Source of the DNA: Metellina segmentata
Taxonomy: Eukaryota > Arthropoda > Arachnida > Araneae > Tetragnathidae
Assembly: GCA_947359465.1 (NCBI GenBank)
Contig: OX375882.1
Coordinates: forward strand, 52,209,509-52,273,508
Direction of reading: 5' to 3'
DNA length: 64,000 nt
Of the stretch, positions 10,395-24,067 are shown in pieces (positions within the stretch are counted from its first letter, which is position 1; each line of letters opens with the position of its first letter). Under the pieces are notes generated by a model. That model saw only the letters and a list, made by a program, of their open reading frames with translations. It made no database searches and had not been told where the DNA came from. The translations under genes and the position numbers were made by a program.

Positions 10395-13300
10395 GTGTAG
10401 ACAATTATAAAATGAAATACTATGTGTGTTGTCTGTTCGGCGTGTCCTGACGAATCTATAGTACTTCCAATAATGAAATTTGGCACATAGGTAGTGTGAA
10501 TATTTTACAATTTTATAGTCCACCACAAATTTTAAAATTTAATCCAGAACATTTTAAAAGTAATGTAATGAGATATTTAATTAATATTGTGTTCCTCCGA
10601 ATAGCAAATGTTCAATTGGTATTGACTAAATACGTATTTACAGTGCGTATGTAGCTGCTCCATTAATGGATATACTTTATAAAAATGTATTGCTTTTTTA
10701 AAAGCATATTAACTTTTAGTTAGCTTAAACTTTTAGTTTGGATTATCATAATGTATAATATAAGTATATATTTTTTTGTGTTTCCTCCATTTTTGGAACT
10801 GGATGACAGTTGTGCAATATGTTATTTGTTATTGCTTCTGTTTTAGAGTACGATAGTTTGGATTATCATTTTTAAAGGATATAAACTTTTTGTTTGGATT
10901 ATTTGGATATCTTTTTCAAAAGCAGAGACCTGTTTAATCAATTTATTGTCGCTATGTATTCCGACATTGAATCGGAGAAGGTGTTGTACATACGACTGAA
11001 TGAGATCACTCAGAGTGGAACAGTATACACATTTGAGAGATGCGTTGATGAACGGTGGAAATGCTGCGATAAAAAAACTGAAGTACACAGAAATCACTAA
11101 ACTTCCAAAAAGATATAAAAACCAAAAGTAAAAGTTTATGCTTTTGTAAATTTATGTGTTGCATAAATTATTAAAATTAAGTATTGCTATGCTTTCCAAA
11201 AGACACCCAAACACAGAAAAAAATAGCATTAAAAATCAACAAAATAACAGCATTTCGCAATAAATTTTTTTTTTATTTACAGCCCCCAATATGCAAAGAA
11301 GGTAGTCATATAAGAAGCCAGAATTGGCAAAATGATGTTTAAATCCAAGACTAAATTTTTTTGCATATTTCTAAAAACGAAACCGTGATTAACTGTTACC
11401 TAACACATTTGAATACTTCCATCTTACTGTGCAGCAAATTGCAGCCTCTGAAATTAAGATTGGCTTCTGGAAATTAAACAGAAACATAAAAACAGCGGTT
11501 TTTTTTTGGCCATATAACGAAATATTGTGGGCTGTGAATAAAAAAAGAAAGACAGTTATAGCGAAATGCCATAGTTTTGTTGCTCTTTTAGGTAATTTTT
11601 TGTTTGTTTCTGTGTTTGGGTGACTTTTGGAAAACATAGCAATATTTAATTATGATAAGTTAGACAACATAAATTTACAAAAGTATAAACTTTTGTTTTG
11701 AATATCGTTGAATCAGAGGGACTCGAAGAGTGGAACATTATGCACATTTGAGAGATGCTTTGATGAAAGGTGGAAATGTTGCTATACGTAAACTCCACAA
11801 AAATTGCTTAACTTCCAAAAAGATATAAAAACCAAAAGTTAAGGTATATGCTTTTGTAAATTTATACGTTACATAAATGAACATAATTAAAAATTGCTAT
11901 GCTTTCCAAAAGACACCCAAACACAGAAACAAACAAAAATAGCATAAAAGATGAACAAAATAACATCATTTCATAATAACAGTATTTTTTTAATTTACAG
12001 CCCCCAATATGCAAAAAAGGCAGTGATATAAGAAGCCAGCATTGTGAAGGGTCAGAGCATTGGTGTCATTAATAAAATAATGTTTAAATCCAAGACTGCA
12101 TTTGTAGCATATTTCTAAAAACAAAACCGTGATTGGCCGTTACGTAATACATTTTAATACTTCCTTATTTCTGTAGAGTGTGTATTGTAAGACGAATATG
12201 AAAAAGTTATTTATGTTTAACTACACCTATTAGTCTGAACCGACTTCAGTTCGTATCGTAGCGTGTAAAAGTAGCCTCGCGATAGGATTTTGAGTTGTGA
12301 CGCGGGCTTTGTATAAAGTCGATGTTGGTCTAAGTACACTATAGCGACAACGCAGTAAGATTATGTCAATGTTATGCAAACATTACTGATATTTTCGTCA
12401 GGCAAAATGTAGCAGTGTCGCCTAAAGGGAGAAGCTGATACTAAACAAAAGCATAAAAACAGCATTTGTTTTGGTCATTTAACAAAACATTGTGGGGCAT
12501 AAATTAAAAGAGGCCGTTTTAGCGAAACGCCATAATTTAGTTATTATTTTATGGAATTTTTTGTTTGTTTCTGTATTTGAGTGTGTTTAGGAAAGAATAG
12601 GAATAATTAAGAATAGCAATACTTAAATTTGATAATTTATGCAACATAAAAATGTACAAAAGTATCAACTTGAACTTTTGGTTTTGATATATTTTTGGAA
12701 GTTTAGCGATTTCTGTGTGTTTTTGTTTTGCAACATTTCCATCCTTCATCAACGCATCTCTAAAATGTGCATACTGTTCCATTCTGAGTGATCTGATTCA
12801 GTCGTATCTACAACACCTTCTCCGATTGAATATAGGATTACGTGGCGACAATAAATTGATGGAACATGTGTTTGCTTCTCAGTAAAATGTAGAAATTCGA
12901 AGAGTATATCATGATCCTGTGAGCATAGAGCTACATAGAAGAAATGTTCTTAGTTTGCATAAATGATAGAAATCCAAGATTGGCGTGAGTGCAGTTAAAG
13001 CCCTTTTCAATACTGTGGACATTTTTAGGAAACCAAATAAAACAAAAGTATAATAATAAATTAATTTTTTAAAGTTGTACATTTAATATCGCTTTTCTTT
13101 CCATAAGACATAAAAAAAAATGATAAAAATTTACTATATAAAAACCGAAGTACTATACAGAAACAAACAAAAGATTGCATAAATGAAACAAACCATAAAC
13201 TGCACAAAAGATTTAAAAAAAAATATCGCTAGACTTTGAAAAAAATATCCAAATAATCGAAACTAAAAGTGAATATGCTTAAAAAATCAAAATCCAAACA

Positions 13301-13957
13301 ACGGTAGTCTAAAAAAGATACAAAAACAAACGTATTGTACAACCGTTATCCAGTTCAAAAAATGAAGTAAGCACAGTATAAAAATACAAATATAAAAGAT
13401 TAAAAGTTAACGCTAACTAAAAGTTAATATGCTTTTAAAAAGCAATACATTTCATAAAGGATATTCAGTAATACTAAAAGTGAATATGCTTAAAAAATCA
13501 AATCCCAAACAACGGTAGTCTGAAAATAAACAATAACAAACGTATTGCACAACCGTTATCCAGTTGCAAAAATTAAGTAAGGACAATAAAAAAAATTCAA
13601 ATATAAAAGTTGACGCTAACCAAAAGTTAATATGCCTTTAAAAAGGCAATAAATTTCATAAAGGATATCCAGTAATAAGGCGGCTACACACGCGCAGAAA
13701 ATACGGATTCATTCAATACCGATCATGACTGTTGTCATTCGGAGGAAAGGGAATAATAATTAAACATCGCATTAAATTAATTTTAAAATTTTCTAGATCA
13801 AATTTTAAGAATCGGGCTGTCTATAAAATTGCTAAAAAATTCGTACTACATGTGTGCCAAATTTCATTAGTGTGAATGCCATAAATTCGTCAGGGCACCA
13901 TTTCACGAACATACACACACACACACACAAACTTTACTTTATAATAGTAGAGAAGAA

Positions 13958-13985
<28 letters not shown>
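10395..13985. mobile_element. Foldback-like element with nested inverted repeats
   Basis: Left and right ends are inverted copies. TAATGAAATTTGGCACA at about 10470 mirrors TGTGCCAAATTTCATTA at 13853-13869. CCTCCGAATAGCAAATG at about 10594 mirrors the CATTCGGAGG block at 13737-13746. AAAAGCATATTAACTTTTAG at about 10700 mirrors CTAAAAGTTAATATGCTTTT at 13418-13437. The inside holds further inverted copies: 10930-11180 against 12620-12880, and a 140-bp unit in alternating orientation. No transposase is visible, so it looks non-autonomous. The outermost part (CGTCAGG ... AAATTTCATTA ... TATAATAGTAGA) belongs to a dispersed repeat also seen at 45345-45530, so the true borders may lie further in. 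Confidence 0.6.
13262..13680. repeat. Two tandem units of about 210 bp in the right foldback arm
   Basis: AACTAAAAGTGAATATGC followed by ACAACGGTAGTCTRAAAA, CGTATTGYACAACCGTTATC and ATTTCATAAAGGATATYCAG occurs twice, starting near 13262 and 13474. The left arm (10660-10870) has a single inverted copy plus a partial second. Confidence 0.75.

Positions 13986-13996
<11 letters not shown>
13961..13996. repeat. (AT)n microsatellite at the foldback edge
   Basis: About 18 AT units, preceded by an (AC)n run at 13912-13928. Confidence 0.95.
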
Positions 13997-13999
<3 letters not shown>

Positions 14000-14553
14000 T
14001 CAACTTTTTCTAATCCATCTAAATAACCAACTAAAGTTCATTGGTTTTGGAAAATATCAAGTACTTCAAATAACCTTTTTTCCCTGAATCTGACTTAAAT
14101 ATCTCTTTTTATCGAAAACTCTGAATGCGGGGGTATAATTTAATAGCTTAAATTTTCTTTAGTAGAACCGTTTCTGCGATTGCATACGAAGTAATTTTTA
14201 TTCGGTGCAAGTAATACCTTAGCCAATGCTAGGTATTAAAATGTTTCCGTGAAATATTTTCAATGTCCTGTCTCCTGCAGGGAGCACATCGGATTTATAT
14301 GAATAATGCAGTTCTTTTGGTATTGAAGTTGAAAATAGATATTTGAATAGCAATTTCAATGCTATATAGCTGCGAATGTTTCACACAATTAAAGCATCGA
14401 ATATTTTAAACAGAATATCCTTTGCTTGGTGCCAGTTAAATGGCTGATGTGAATTTGTATTTTATAAAAAGCTGTAACCATATACCTGTGGGCAAGGAGA
14501 ATAACTGTGTAGGTATTAAACTACTTTTCAGGAATGTGGTTTTAAGATTTGCC

Positions 14554-14557
<4 letters not shown>

Positions 14558-14645
<88 letters not shown>
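14558..14645. repeat. (AT)n microsatellite
   Basis: About 43 AT units. The 68-codon plus frame ending here (14440-14646) is produced by the repeat and is not annotated. Confidence 0.95.
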
Positions 14646-14648
<3 letters not shown>

Positions 14649-16600
14649 GAAGGGCTCCCTGCTAATAATGATGCAGATTAATTATTTAAGTAAAACACGC
14701 AAGCACAAACTTATATAAACTTTCTGTAATAGTAATATAAGAGATAAGTAAAAGCATAAAAAGTTTCAACAATCTGAATAATGCAATCCTATTTGAAATT
14801 AATGTTGCGTGAAAATAATAAAAATTCAATTTACACAGCTTTGGGTGAAAAGTCGCGAGTTTTCAGTAAAATAGTAAAAACTAATTATAAGATTTTTGTC
14901 TTTAGCTTTCATTCACTTCATCCAGAATGCGCTTAAGAATAGTTGTAGCCAACATATTAAAAAAAATAATGTAAATAATTTTTTTTCTTAACACAGTTAA
15001 AATAATTAATACAAACCTGAATTAATTGAAACTTTTATAAGGAGTACCACACATCTCTGCCCAATATCAGTCATTGATTCACAAAGAGTTCTCGAAAATA
15101 ATTGTAGTATAACATTACTTCTCCCTCGATTTTGATCAAATATATCATTCAAATAAATTCACGGTTATTTGAAGAAAAAAAAAGAATAATGTGAGGTATA
15201 GAATTCATTCCTATTAACTCTTCAATTCATCTTACGGTGAATCTAGTTGTTAGTATTTAGTTTTAGAATAATCATTAGACTTTAAACTACTCAAATTACA
15301 ACGAAAAATGTAGAAAATCGATACTCAATGCTACGTAAGCTAAATTTAATGTTTGAAGAATACTATTTAAATTGACTTATCTCTGAAGAATCGACACTGT
15401 AAATAAAGGACATTGACAAGAAAATGATTAATTTAAACAACTTGCGAAATGCACTTACATATATATTCAATACGATTGATAATTCCTTAGAAGTGTGAAC
15501 GATATCTAAATACCTCAAGAATAAATGAATAATGGATTTAAATTATATGCGTTGGAGGAAAGAAATATATTGCTAGGTAGAATTTTGATACTCGTTAGTA
15601 AAAATAATGCTACAGCTGAGCTATGCAGAACATAAAAAACGGAAGGAAAGCTGAAAGAGTTCCAGATTCTCCATTAAACTTTGATGGCAGACGATATTTT
15701 TCACAACTGTTCTTTTCATTGAAGTTTGCAGTTTTGATAATGACATCGTAGAACTTTCTAAAAGCCTCTTGTAACGAGTCATAAAATATCAAACTTAGTT
15801 TACTATTTTATGTAACGTTGATTATCATTTATTTATTTTTCCATCTATTTTCTGTTATACTGGGATGGTTTCTCATTTTTAAAATAAAGCTTTAAATTTT
15901 CTTTCGATTTTTTAATACTTTAAACGGGACAATATTATCTTACATTTATCAATTTTAAGCTTCAAGAAACTTTGCTATTATTTATGTAATTTGAGATGGA
16001 AAAATACAAATGTTAGTTCAATTTTTCCTCGCAGTGGCATAAATTCCAACAGTAATTAATGTCTTCCAGAGCTATTTGCCATAAATCATAGAAGTAGATT
16101 CTGAAAAGCTATCCATTGAAAGAAATATGAAACATTTTAAATATAAGCAGCCGATGTAGAAAGGAGATATATCGCTACTCATTTTTCTTTTGAATATTTG
16201 CATGAAATTCAATTTCTTCTTTTCATGATGTGATGGTATCAAAGTGAAAGTTGGATGAAATATTATAGATTTTAGAAAGATAAAGATACATTAGAGTCTA
16301 AGGGAATATATATTTAAAACCAACCCATCAAGTATAACATTATCTTTATACAAGTTCTGAGATAAATCGTCGCTTTTAAAATTAAATATATTTTTTTTGA
16401 GGGGGAGGGGGGGCGTATTACTCTAAAGATTAAAGTTCCTTGTTTTGCTTTGTTACTTAAATTTACATAAATTCATTATGAATTAATTTTGCTACGTAAT
16501 TTGTTTTTGTTTTACTTCATATTTATAGGTTTTGCCAGTACATTTAAATACGGTACAACATTGATTAACCATGATAATGTGAGCCAAAGCCACTTCGGAT
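14646..16600. other. AT-rich DNA without a recognisable gene
   Basis: No domain-bearing frame and no repeat in common with the rest of the window. A purine run (GAGGGGGAGGGGGGG) sits near 16399. Confidence 0.5.
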
Positions 16601-16629
16601 ATTACGGATATAGTAACACAAAACAACCT

Positions 16630-16950
16630 ATCTATATAAATAAGAATGGAGTGTTTGTTTGTACATTCAATATTTTTGACCCATTTCAAGTTTTCTATCC
16701 GTTTTGGACCCTTCTGATGCCGAATCCGCCCCTTTTGAGTTTGGTGTTTGTTTATCTGTCTGTCTGTCCATCTGTCTGTCTGTCTGTATGTATGTGCCCT
16801 ATACACGTCCACACGGTTTAATATATGTTCATGGAAATTTGCATACAGTGAGTACTTATCTTCATTTAGTGAGTGGAATTGGTTGCGAAAGTCTGTCTGT
16901 CCGTCTTTCTGTTCTATGTTCGATTTTGTGTTTCTGTGTTTGTTCAAGCA
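16630..16950 (+). repeat. Dispersed repeat with a (TCTG)n microsatellite
   Basis: CTATCTATATAAATAAGAATGG, split here at position 20 by convention, leads into GTTTGTTTGT and a TCTG/TCCA array at 16756-16795; a second short TCTG run is at 16890-16910. This arrangement resembles non-autonomous elements common in invertebrates. Overlapping open frames on both strands come from the low-complexity array. Confidence 0.4.
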
Positions 16951-16959
16951 TCACATGAA

Positions 16960-19340
16960 TTTTATTCCTGATATTTGATTACAATGTATTGTATTTTATA
17001 CATTATCTATTACGTTAGTGAATGCAATATTAAACATTTCTTTATTGTTATATTTAGAAGAGTTTCATGCTAAAACACCGGAGTAAGTATACTTCAATCA
17101 GCCACAATTTGGTAGTTTTCGAAAAATTGGTATGTATTTTGAGTATTACGATTATTTCTGTTCTTTGCACAATGTAAACGATTTCCGAACATTTGGGACA
17201 GACGATATTTTTCAACGAACGGGAATAAAACGGAAACTTCTGTTTCTTTCGCTCTGAATTAATTTCGCATTTCTAAATTTTATACACTTTTTAGTTGTAA
17301 GTTGTGGCAACTGCAAGATCAAGAGATAAAAAGAAATCACAAATTAATATCTTTAGAACAACTTTTACCCGACATCTTTTATTTGTTTCATTTAGCAGTT
17401 TTCTTTTCAAATATTTATTATTTTAATCAATTGGGTTTCTTTTTGATCACACGCAACACCACCACAAAGTATTCGACTAAGTAGTAGTAGGTAAGTCAGA
17501 ATAAAGCTAATTGTAAGTGTAAATATGCCATTATTGAAAGAATAATAATGTTTAAAAAATCCGAACTAGAACTTTTCAAACATTAAAATATTCTTTGTTA
17601 TAAAGACAGGAGAAAATTGCGAAATTCCACAATGCCATGTTGTCGCATGCCGGATACAAGAGTGCCACAAGTAAAAAAATATTGTTTTGTTGACTATGAG
17701 TGCGAGAGTACTCGCCTTAAATCGTCGTGTTTATTAATTGAGTTGAACATGAAAATAACTTAAGAAATGGAATTCCAAATCTCCCTCAAGATCGTCTTTT
17801 GTAGTAGAAACCTTATAGACAGCTTTCCTCATTTTGTGGCATTGTCATACAGCAAGAGTGCGATGTATGTGAAGTGTATTAGATGAATAGATATGCGTGT
17901 GTAGGATTTGTGTCCAAAGTAGGTTGTAGAAATTTTGAAGATGGCGAAAGGTTTTAAAATATTATTTCATTTTACAAAAAACGTAAGTCATTACATATTT
18001 TCATCATCTCTTCAATCTAGAGTAAACCAATTCAAACCGAGTAAGGTCGGTTATTTTGCTAGTACGAAATAAAGAACAAAAAACACAATAATACGTGATG
18101 GTATTACTACTAATGGAAGACTCAAAAACCAATGATTGCACTTTGTGACAGGTGGTATTCTGCCTACTAAAACAGATTAATCGAGGACAAAGTGCGTTCA
18201 CTCGTGTTCGAATCTTTGTTTAAAGCTTTTAAAACACTAGTTTCAGTATCTTGGACAGTTGTTTAATCGAAGCTCAAATAAAAGCGGATCTACTGTACTT
18301 TCAAACGTACGCCACAGCGCAATGAGTACAAATTCTGAATAGAAACTCTCATTGTTTTCAGATTGCAATCAACACTTATGTATACTCATGCATGTTAAAA
18401 TTATTTATATGTAATAAAACAGAATTGGTAGGAATACTTTTATAAATTTTTGACTATTAAGATTTTAATGCTTTTTTAAATTATTTAGAAAGTTTGTCAT
18501 GTCTAAGGGATCAGAAGTGTCAAAATGGCATACATTAGTCATTCAGATATTAAAAATAAATACCGTTTAAAACCTAATTTATACATCTTACAAACTTTAA
18601 TACGATTGTCTTTCTATTGCAAAATAAAATATATACTTCAAATTCCTTTTAAACCCTTACTTCAATTCTCGAAGTAATAAAATTGTACCTTTGACTTTCT
18701 ATATTTTATATTATTTTATTATCTACTATTAATTATTCATAATTATATTCAACAAGCTATGTAGAAAACATAAATGGTTTAAGATATGTTAGTTGAAGTT
18801 TATTTATTTCTAGTATTTCTTAGAAAAATACTACAGATTTAATAATCAGTAATCAAAACGTATTTTAGTATTTTTACCTTCAAAATGTATGTATTTGGTT
18901 ATGTACTCGTACGTAACTTGTTATAATAATAGTTATTTCACGCATCATGCTTTGATTGAAACAATATGAAAACAACAAATATCTTGGAATATATACTCAG
19001 AATGAAGGATTTTACATCACAGTGTATTGGAATTGCGTGTGTATTTACATTTACTTAGAGTTGTTTGACTCGGATTGGCTTAGTATGGACTTTGGACCAG
19101 ACCCAATCAAATCAAACATTGTTTAGAAATTAAATAAAACAAAATTGATTCAGTTAAATCCCTAAGTGTTTCGACGAGAGATATGTCGTCAATAAATATT
19201 TCGCTAATTTTAATATGCAATGGCAAGGTATCTCATCATTAGGACATTGCCGATTTCATTCATCATTCATCAAGATCTAGCCAATTTTGTAACTGACGCG
19301 ATTCCTAGTCAAGACAGCCATCAGTAGGGTTAAAAATTAA
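16960..19340. other. AT-rich DNA without a recognisable gene
   Basis: Only short frames (for example 17302-17484 plus, 18201-18004 minus) with no recognised domain. TATCTCATCATTAG at 19229 recurs at 21119 and, inverted, near 26238. Confidence 0.45.
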
Positions 19341-19833
19341 ACTTATCTTTCATTCAAGTGAAATGCTAAAATAAGCTCCAAATCTTTTAGACCAGAAAGA
19401 AATCCATATTTCCATGTCAAACCATCTCTCTAAACAAGTAACCAAGCTGAAAAAACTCACTGCGTGAAAATGAATCACATTTGTTAAAAAATCTCCAACG
19501 TGAATCATTTGTGAAACCAGATGGAAACCAAAAATTATGACACGAGGTTTTAAGCTTAAAGTTAATGAGCGGAAATCCGCAGTCGAAGTATTTAATAACC
19601 GAAAGTGACAACACACCACCCATCCTCATTACCTTGACAAAGTAGCCGCTCCAAGCAGTAAAGTCCCGTCGTTTGTTCCCCATCCATTTGGAACAGAGCG
19701 ATCTCTCCCAGAGAACGACAAAAATGAAAAAGAAATCGAAAAACAATCACGAAGACAAAAAGCAAGGATGAAGTTGACAACTCAAATCACAAACGACATT
19801 CACATGCCTGTGTATAACAATATACACCAGGAT

Positions 19834-20070
19834 CTAGGATCCGTCAAAACGCTTTTCCTCAACTATATCATCGCCTGATTTATGAGCAATCCTCCCCACA
19901 ATCTCCGAGAGAGATCGTCTCCTTTTTTTTTTTGTTGCTCTTTCATTATTATTGTTGTTGTTTTTGAAGGCCGCGTTTTTTACAGCAAATAAGACAACTC
20001 CCATGTCTAGGGTGATGGATGACGTCATCGCATGAGCTGCCATCCGCCAATGATGGCTCATTTACTCCTC
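19834..20070 (-). other. Possible host exon or promoter-proximal block
   Basis: A minus-strand frame of 75 codons from ATG 20061 to a stop at 19834 has a coding-like composition: SSITLDMGVVLFAVKN, a run of six Asn, then KKKRRRSLSEIVGRIAHKSG and an acidic end. The surrounding 19380-20180 is less AT-rich than its neighbours. A perfect CRE palindrome TGACGTCA lies inside it (20020-20027). No family is recognised. It may be a 5' exon on the minus strand or chance; the asparagine run comes from an AAC/AAT microsatellite. Confidence 0.25.
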
Positions 20071-20182
20071 CATCAATCGTTCTGCCGTCACAATTCGGAA
20101 CTGTGTCTCGTGTTTTCGCGTATTGAACAGGCTACCTTACACTCTCGATCACATTTTCAGTTGAGATGACACAGATTCCGTA

Positions 20183-20185
<3 letters not shown>

Positions 20186-20213
<28 letters not shown>
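20186..20213. repeat. (AT)n microsatellite
   Basis: Fourteen TA units. Confidence 0.95.
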
Positions 20214-20329
20214 CATGTATTCTTTTTCTTTATACAAATTGCACAGTTATAAAAACAATAAAAAAATACTTATACGTTTTTAAATACCCTACGTAAACAG
20301 ATTACACTGTACAGTACGAAAAATGTAGT

Positions 20330-21340
20330 GCGTTGTGTACGGGGACACAACGGCAATCGTTTAATCCTTCTTCTGGTTGTCGAGATATTATCACGAGGTA
20401 TCTCGAGTAGTTAGTAAAACTGACAACAGGAATTGATGTACCAGTTTATGGGGAAGTTATTTCTATCGGAATGGTGGTAGGATAGTGATTTAGTCCTGGG
20501 GTGTTAAATGGTAGTCAACCCCAATGTTCAGAATCACTCGCCAGCTGTAGAGTATTTTGTGAACCAATGTGGAGAGTACAAAGTGAAACAACAACAGGAG
20601 TTACCCACTTAATAGGTTAATTTATTAACAAACACTTCATATGGGTTTATTATCGCACGTGGAGAGGGAGTCTTAGGACTTGGTAGCGTCCTAGAGATGG
20701 TACAGATCCCTGTGTAGATGGTATCCCAAATTACAGGAAGTTCATGAAGATAGCCACCACATTATCGAGTTTAGAGAAGGTGGTCCCTGGACCTTCCGAT
20801 CGGAGGGTAGCAATTCGCCAAGGGTATCAGCTTGTTTCCGACCTTCTTCTACAGCACACCTAGAAAGACGCCCGCCTTGCCTAGCCTTAATCTGGATCCA
20901 AAGTGGTAGAAAACTTTCGACCGAAATTCCCCAGAAGCGAGTGTCCTCTCACATGGTTAATCCAACTCTTACAAGTTGAGTTGTGTGAGTAGAAACCAAA
21001 CGAATTCCTGGAAAAAGGGTTCACCATGGAGATACCCCTAACTCCCTCTCTCTGAGGCAATCCGGCCTTGTACTCAAAAATGTAAAAGTGTGATATGCGA
21101 TACGAGTATCACACAGCTATCTCATCATTAGAAACAAACTGACCATATCCTTTCCTTGTCATCACAGGATAAATAGGGAGTATCTTCATGACGAGATATA
21201 TCATAAGTATCAAAACTCATCATTTCTAGAAGAACGAGGTATCTCGTGAAACCACTTGGAGGTTTACGGTATATTTTGTAGAATGGTGGTGAATCCTTAT
21301 TTGAAGAAGAATACAATATAAAACAATGAATAGTCTTAGT
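20330..21340. other. Unassigned block of moderate GC
   Basis: Distinctly less AT-rich than its flanks and without long frames on either strand. GAGATATTATCACGAGGTAT (20389) and the ACGAGGTATCTCGTG block (21234) are related short motifs near its two ends. It could be an old LTR or another non-coding element; I cannot place it. Confidence 0.3.
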
Positions 21341-21383
21341 AGTTGTAAGTAAAGTATAATTTTATTTATCAATGGCTGCTGAA

Positions 21384-21385
<2 letters not shown>

Positions 21386-21458
<73 letters not shown>
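21386..21458. repeat. (AT)n microsatellite
   Basis: About 36 uninterrupted TA units. Confidence 0.95.
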
Positions 21459-21459
<1 letters not shown>

Positions 21460-21460
<1 letters not shown>

Positions 21461-22930
21461 AGATATACAATACGTATGGAATTGTATTTATATCGATGTA
21501 CCTTACAAAAGTTAAATATTTACACCTGTTACCCAAAATAGTGGTAATATAGAAAAGTACCTCAAGTTAAACTCGCGTTGCATATACTCGATATTTTTTT
21601 AATAACATTAACATTGAAATTACCGATACTCATAATGTGTACATTGGTATCTACAATCATGATGGATAAAGTGTTCCTGATAATATATCTAAAAGCTATC
21701 GCATCCGAAGTCAAAATCCATCGGGTCAGGCTGCGAAATTCTCGAAATATTCGCAATGTCGTTGACATACTTGGCTTTCGTACACCCTCTACTCTATCTG
21801 CATCGTACGGCATTAGTCAATTTGGGCTTTCAAAATTTCGTTTCTATTTTCTCCTCAATAATATACGTTTCTTAATTTTTTTTTTATATTCCATTAGCAA
21901 ATTGTTTCAACACTATGAACATTTTCGACCTACTTGTAGAAGTTATAACTTTTCAAATATAATTTGATCGATTTTTATTGCTAATACGATAGATCTTATT
22001 CATTACAAATGAACATTAATTTCATCAGTTTATCGTTTTCGAAATTCAAGCATTTCACTGGCCGAACGTAACGCGTCGTCGCCAGATTATTTTTTTACGA
22101 GGAAGCGCTTACCTCTTCAAAGCTGCTCACCCTTACTACAAACTTATTCAGGTATGGAAATAAACCCTCTTTTTAATCAACAAGTCAACAAAATTTAAGT
22201 AATTAGAGTTTATGAGATCTACAGTATCATTTTTAGTTATGAGATCTAAGCGGTGCAAATCTGGTATTTTGGGATACTAGAGAGAGCTTTTGTAGAAACT
22301 CCAATTACAGACCGAATATAATGATCTATTCACGTCTAAACGTTTTGCATTCCCGAGGGTCCCTTCAAAACTTGGATCACAGCATCATGGTATTGATGAC
22401 CAACCCTATGTAAAACATACGAGTGTCACATCATTTACAAGGTTTAAAACATTTCTTTCCAAAGTGGCGTGTCCGTGGTTCCATCTCTTTATACCCTTTC
22501 CTGATTAGACAAAAAGAAGGGGGTAAGATTGGTGAGAGGGCATGGGAAGCGAAGTTGAGAAGTAAGAGATGGGACTACAATCTCTTCTTGGTTCTTGAAG
22601 GAACTTACTGTATGGTTCTAAATATGTAACCTTCCAAATTAACCTCTTGATGGGGTGTGTCATGTGTTATTTGTATGTGATGTCTTAAATAAAAAAATTT
22701 GGATATTACTTGCTGTTTTGACTTATTTCATCACAATGCTGATAAAACGGTAATTATCACAAAATTTTATACCTCCTTTCATCGCCATAAATGTAAAAAA
22801 AGACGGTTATAAATTTACTTTGATGGTCAATTATCTTCTTATTTAATTATTCTGCAAATAATAATTTTTCAGAAATAAAATGTTTTAAGCAAGTAAGTGT
22901 TTCACTTCAATTTTTGCAAAAACACCTAAG
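21460..22930. other. AT-rich DNA without a recognisable gene
   Basis: Frames at 21578-21967 (plus), 21813-21562 (minus) and 22423-22629 (plus) show no known domain; the last is rich in K, R and W (EGGKIGERAWEAKLRSKRWD). None has supporting splice or homology evidence. Confidence 0.35.
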
Positions 22931-24067
22931 GAAACAGCTTTAAAAACTAAAAATTGGAATCAAAACCGTTAAAATGTTCTATACTTATATTTATGTTTGT
23001 TAAACTCATAATTACTACTGTTTATTTTCGAAAAACTACTACGAAAATTTTAATTATGTTGGTTAGCAATACATTCTCCACAAAAAGTAACGTTGAAACC
23101 CAATTCAGAATTTATCAAGGAGAATAATTTTCTTTAACCTTTAACTTTTAGTTCTAAGAATTCCTTATTTTTAGTGTAGGGTTTCTTAGGCACTTAGTTA
23201 TTCGATCTACTTCCAAAATGGTTTAAAGAAATAAATAACTTGTAAGTAAATCACATGGAAAGCGAAAACGCTTTGGGTGGAATTTCCAAATTTAATTAAG
23301 CTTTCTACATCGTCAAAAGATTTAATAATAGGTTAAAAGCAATTCACTCACCGAATGAAATTTGTTTCTGTGTGGGATGGAAACCTTCTACAGTGGAACA
23401 TAACTTCAGATATAATAAATGTAACTTCATTAAAGAAACCTTTCACGCAAAGCAAATCCTCCTAAGTAAAATATCTTTAGGATAAAGTAGCTTTATTTTG
23501 GGTAAAATTGAATTGAGCTATCTTTGTCCATTTTGTAATAGTTTAAATAGAAGTAAATACTTAAGATTTTAAAACACAAGATCCACCGTCCAGCATATAA
23601 AATAATGACGGAAAACAGTGATTGATATTAATAGGGGGAGGTTAAATATTTTTGAAGATTTTTATAGTTTTAGATATACCCATGCCCTTAAGTAGATTCT
23701 ATATTTATGCCATGATTTGAATTTAACAAATCTTGATAAAATTCATCTTTCAAATTTAATTGATCTTGATCGAACATCAATTTTAATTCCATATGTGTAC
23801 AACGAAACGAGTTTATCTTTAGGTAAATTAGTTGAATGAGGATACTAATTGTATTTCGGAAGACGCACACAAATATATCAAGTAAAAATATACAAGTATA
23901 TAAACAAATATAAGTTGAACTGCTGTTTAACTCTTTTATTAAATTCAATTATGTGTTCTAATAAATATCATGAAACCAAAAGGTACTCATGTCCAAGATC
24001 CTATGAATGCATTTCTGGTGCCAGTTCTAGTTTCGGTGACCATTTTGGTCTGCTAGGACGGGACGTA

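Noticed and set aside
16489..16978. Overlapping plus and minus frames with Cys/Val/Ser repeats (CLSVCLSVC)
   Set aside because: Produced by a TCTG microsatellite in a dispersed repeat; codon content is that of the repeat.
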